Shown here: positions 6,229 to 6,582 of the stretch, piece after piece
Layout of the letters: every line of letters begins with the position of its first letter
Position numbering within the stretch: the first letter of the stretch is position 1
From: Gammaproteobacteria bacterium UBA2955
GTDB taxonomy: Bacteria; Pseudomonadota; Gammaproteobacteria; Pseudomonadales; Azotimanducaceae
Assembly: GCA_002348825.1 (NCBI GenBank)
Contig: DEBN01000177.1
Location: 1 to 6,582 of the forward strand
Direction: 5' to 3'
Length of the DNA: 6,582 nucleotides
Notes under the pieces: model-generated
The model's database searches: none
What the model saw: only the letters and a program-made list of their open reading frames with translations
What the model was told of the DNA's origin: nothing
Made by a program: the position numbers and the translations under genes

Positions 6229-6582
6229 GGTGTATTTACCTCGCGGGTTCGATAACGCAGCCAGAGTAACAGACCGAGCACGCTCCAGATAACGATGGTC
6301 ATCCACTCCTCGGGCCAACTTAGAGCGCTGTCACTCCAGGGCAAGAAGGCGCAGAGCAAGCCAAGTGCCAGAACTACCGCACTATATCCCACTAAATTTG
6401 GATGACTCACCGTGAAGGGCCTGGGCATGTCCGGTTCTTTACGGCGCAACACCAAAAATGAGATAGCGACGAACACAAAGGCGATGGTTACGGCGAAACT
6501 GCCGCTATTTATCAGCCAAACTAAAATGGTACGGCCGAATAAGGGCGCGAATATAGACAGAACGCCGATGGTTAAAATGCCC
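6225..6582 (-). CDS. APC-family amino acid permease, C-terminal fragment (gene continues past the right edge)
   Basis: The last 118 residues of a membrane transporter are visible; the frame is open to the window edge, so the start lies beyond 6582. The segment GRTILVWLINSGSF, then a membrane helix, then the motif FLVLRRKEPDMPRPF is typical of the region between late transmembrane helices of APC-superfamily amino acid permeases. Two further hydrophobic helices follow, separated by a polar loop SALSWPEEW, then a basic cytoplasmic tail ending REVNTP. It would act as an inner-membrane amino acid or amine uptake or exchange system; substrate and subfamily need the missing part. An internal GTG at 6476 is in frame but is not a real start, since homologous sequence continues upstream of it. 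The TGA (6225-6227) overlaps the GST start codon, so the two genes form an operon. Confidence 0.85.
   Translation of the reverse strand, partial: GILTIGVLSIFAPLFGRTILVWLINSGSFAVTIAFVFVAISFLVLRRKEPDMPRPFTVSHPNLVGYSAVVLALGLLCAFLPWSDSALSWPEEWMTIVIWSVLGLLLWLRYRTREVNTP

Noticed and set aside
6229..6318. Upstream in-frame extension of the GST gene
   Set aside because: It would add 30 residues lying over the permease C-terminus; the GST fold begins at ATG 6228, which has a Shine-Dalgarno.

Overview
The window looks like chromosomal DNA from a gammaproteobacterium. This rests on a BI-1/YccA protein whose C-terminus closely resembles E. coli YccA, on moderate GC, and on tightly packed housekeeping or accessory genes. 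A marine lineage of the Halieaceae/Cellvibrionales kind is my guess from recall and cannot be shown from the sequence. I see no insertion sequence, integrase, tRNA, rRNA or CRISPR array.

Layout, left to right. (1) 27-701, plus strand: a YccA/Bax-inhibitor-1 family membrane protein, followed by a clear rho-independent terminator at 734-760. (2) 789-977, plus strand: a 62-residue protein with two predicted membrane helices, whose stop codon directly abuts the end of the next, convergent gene. (3) 3860-978, minus strand: a two-gene operon, norQ/cbbQ-type MoxR AAA+ ATPase then norD/cbbO-type VWA-domain protein. (4) 3861-4019: a 159-bp divergent intergenic region. (5) 4020-5117 and 5114-5599, plus strand: an alpha/beta hydrolase with a helical N-terminal region I do not recognise, coupled by an ATGA overlap to a GNAT acetyltransferase. 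(6) 6582-5596, minus strand: the C-terminal part of an APC-type amino acid permease (its start lies beyond the right edge), coupled by an ATGA overlap to a glutathione S-transferase. The GNAT and GST genes converge with overlapping stop codons.

How the genes work together. The best-defined functional unit is the ATPase plus VWA pair. In known relatives (NorQ/NorD, CbbQ/CbbO, NirQ, GvpN) such pairs activate or remodel a metal-dependent client enzyme, for example nitric oxide reductase or RuBisCO. No such client is encoded here, so the pair is an orphan within this window. The hydrolase/GNAT and permease/GST pairs look like small co-translated operons with no evident link to the chaperone pair.

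The most interesting points are the orphan NorQ/NorD-like pair with an enlarged acidic insertion in its VWA domain, its unusual in-frame junction with a forced TTG start, and the unassigned N-terminal region of the hydrolase. Nothing here amounts to a clearly new system on sequence reading alone.
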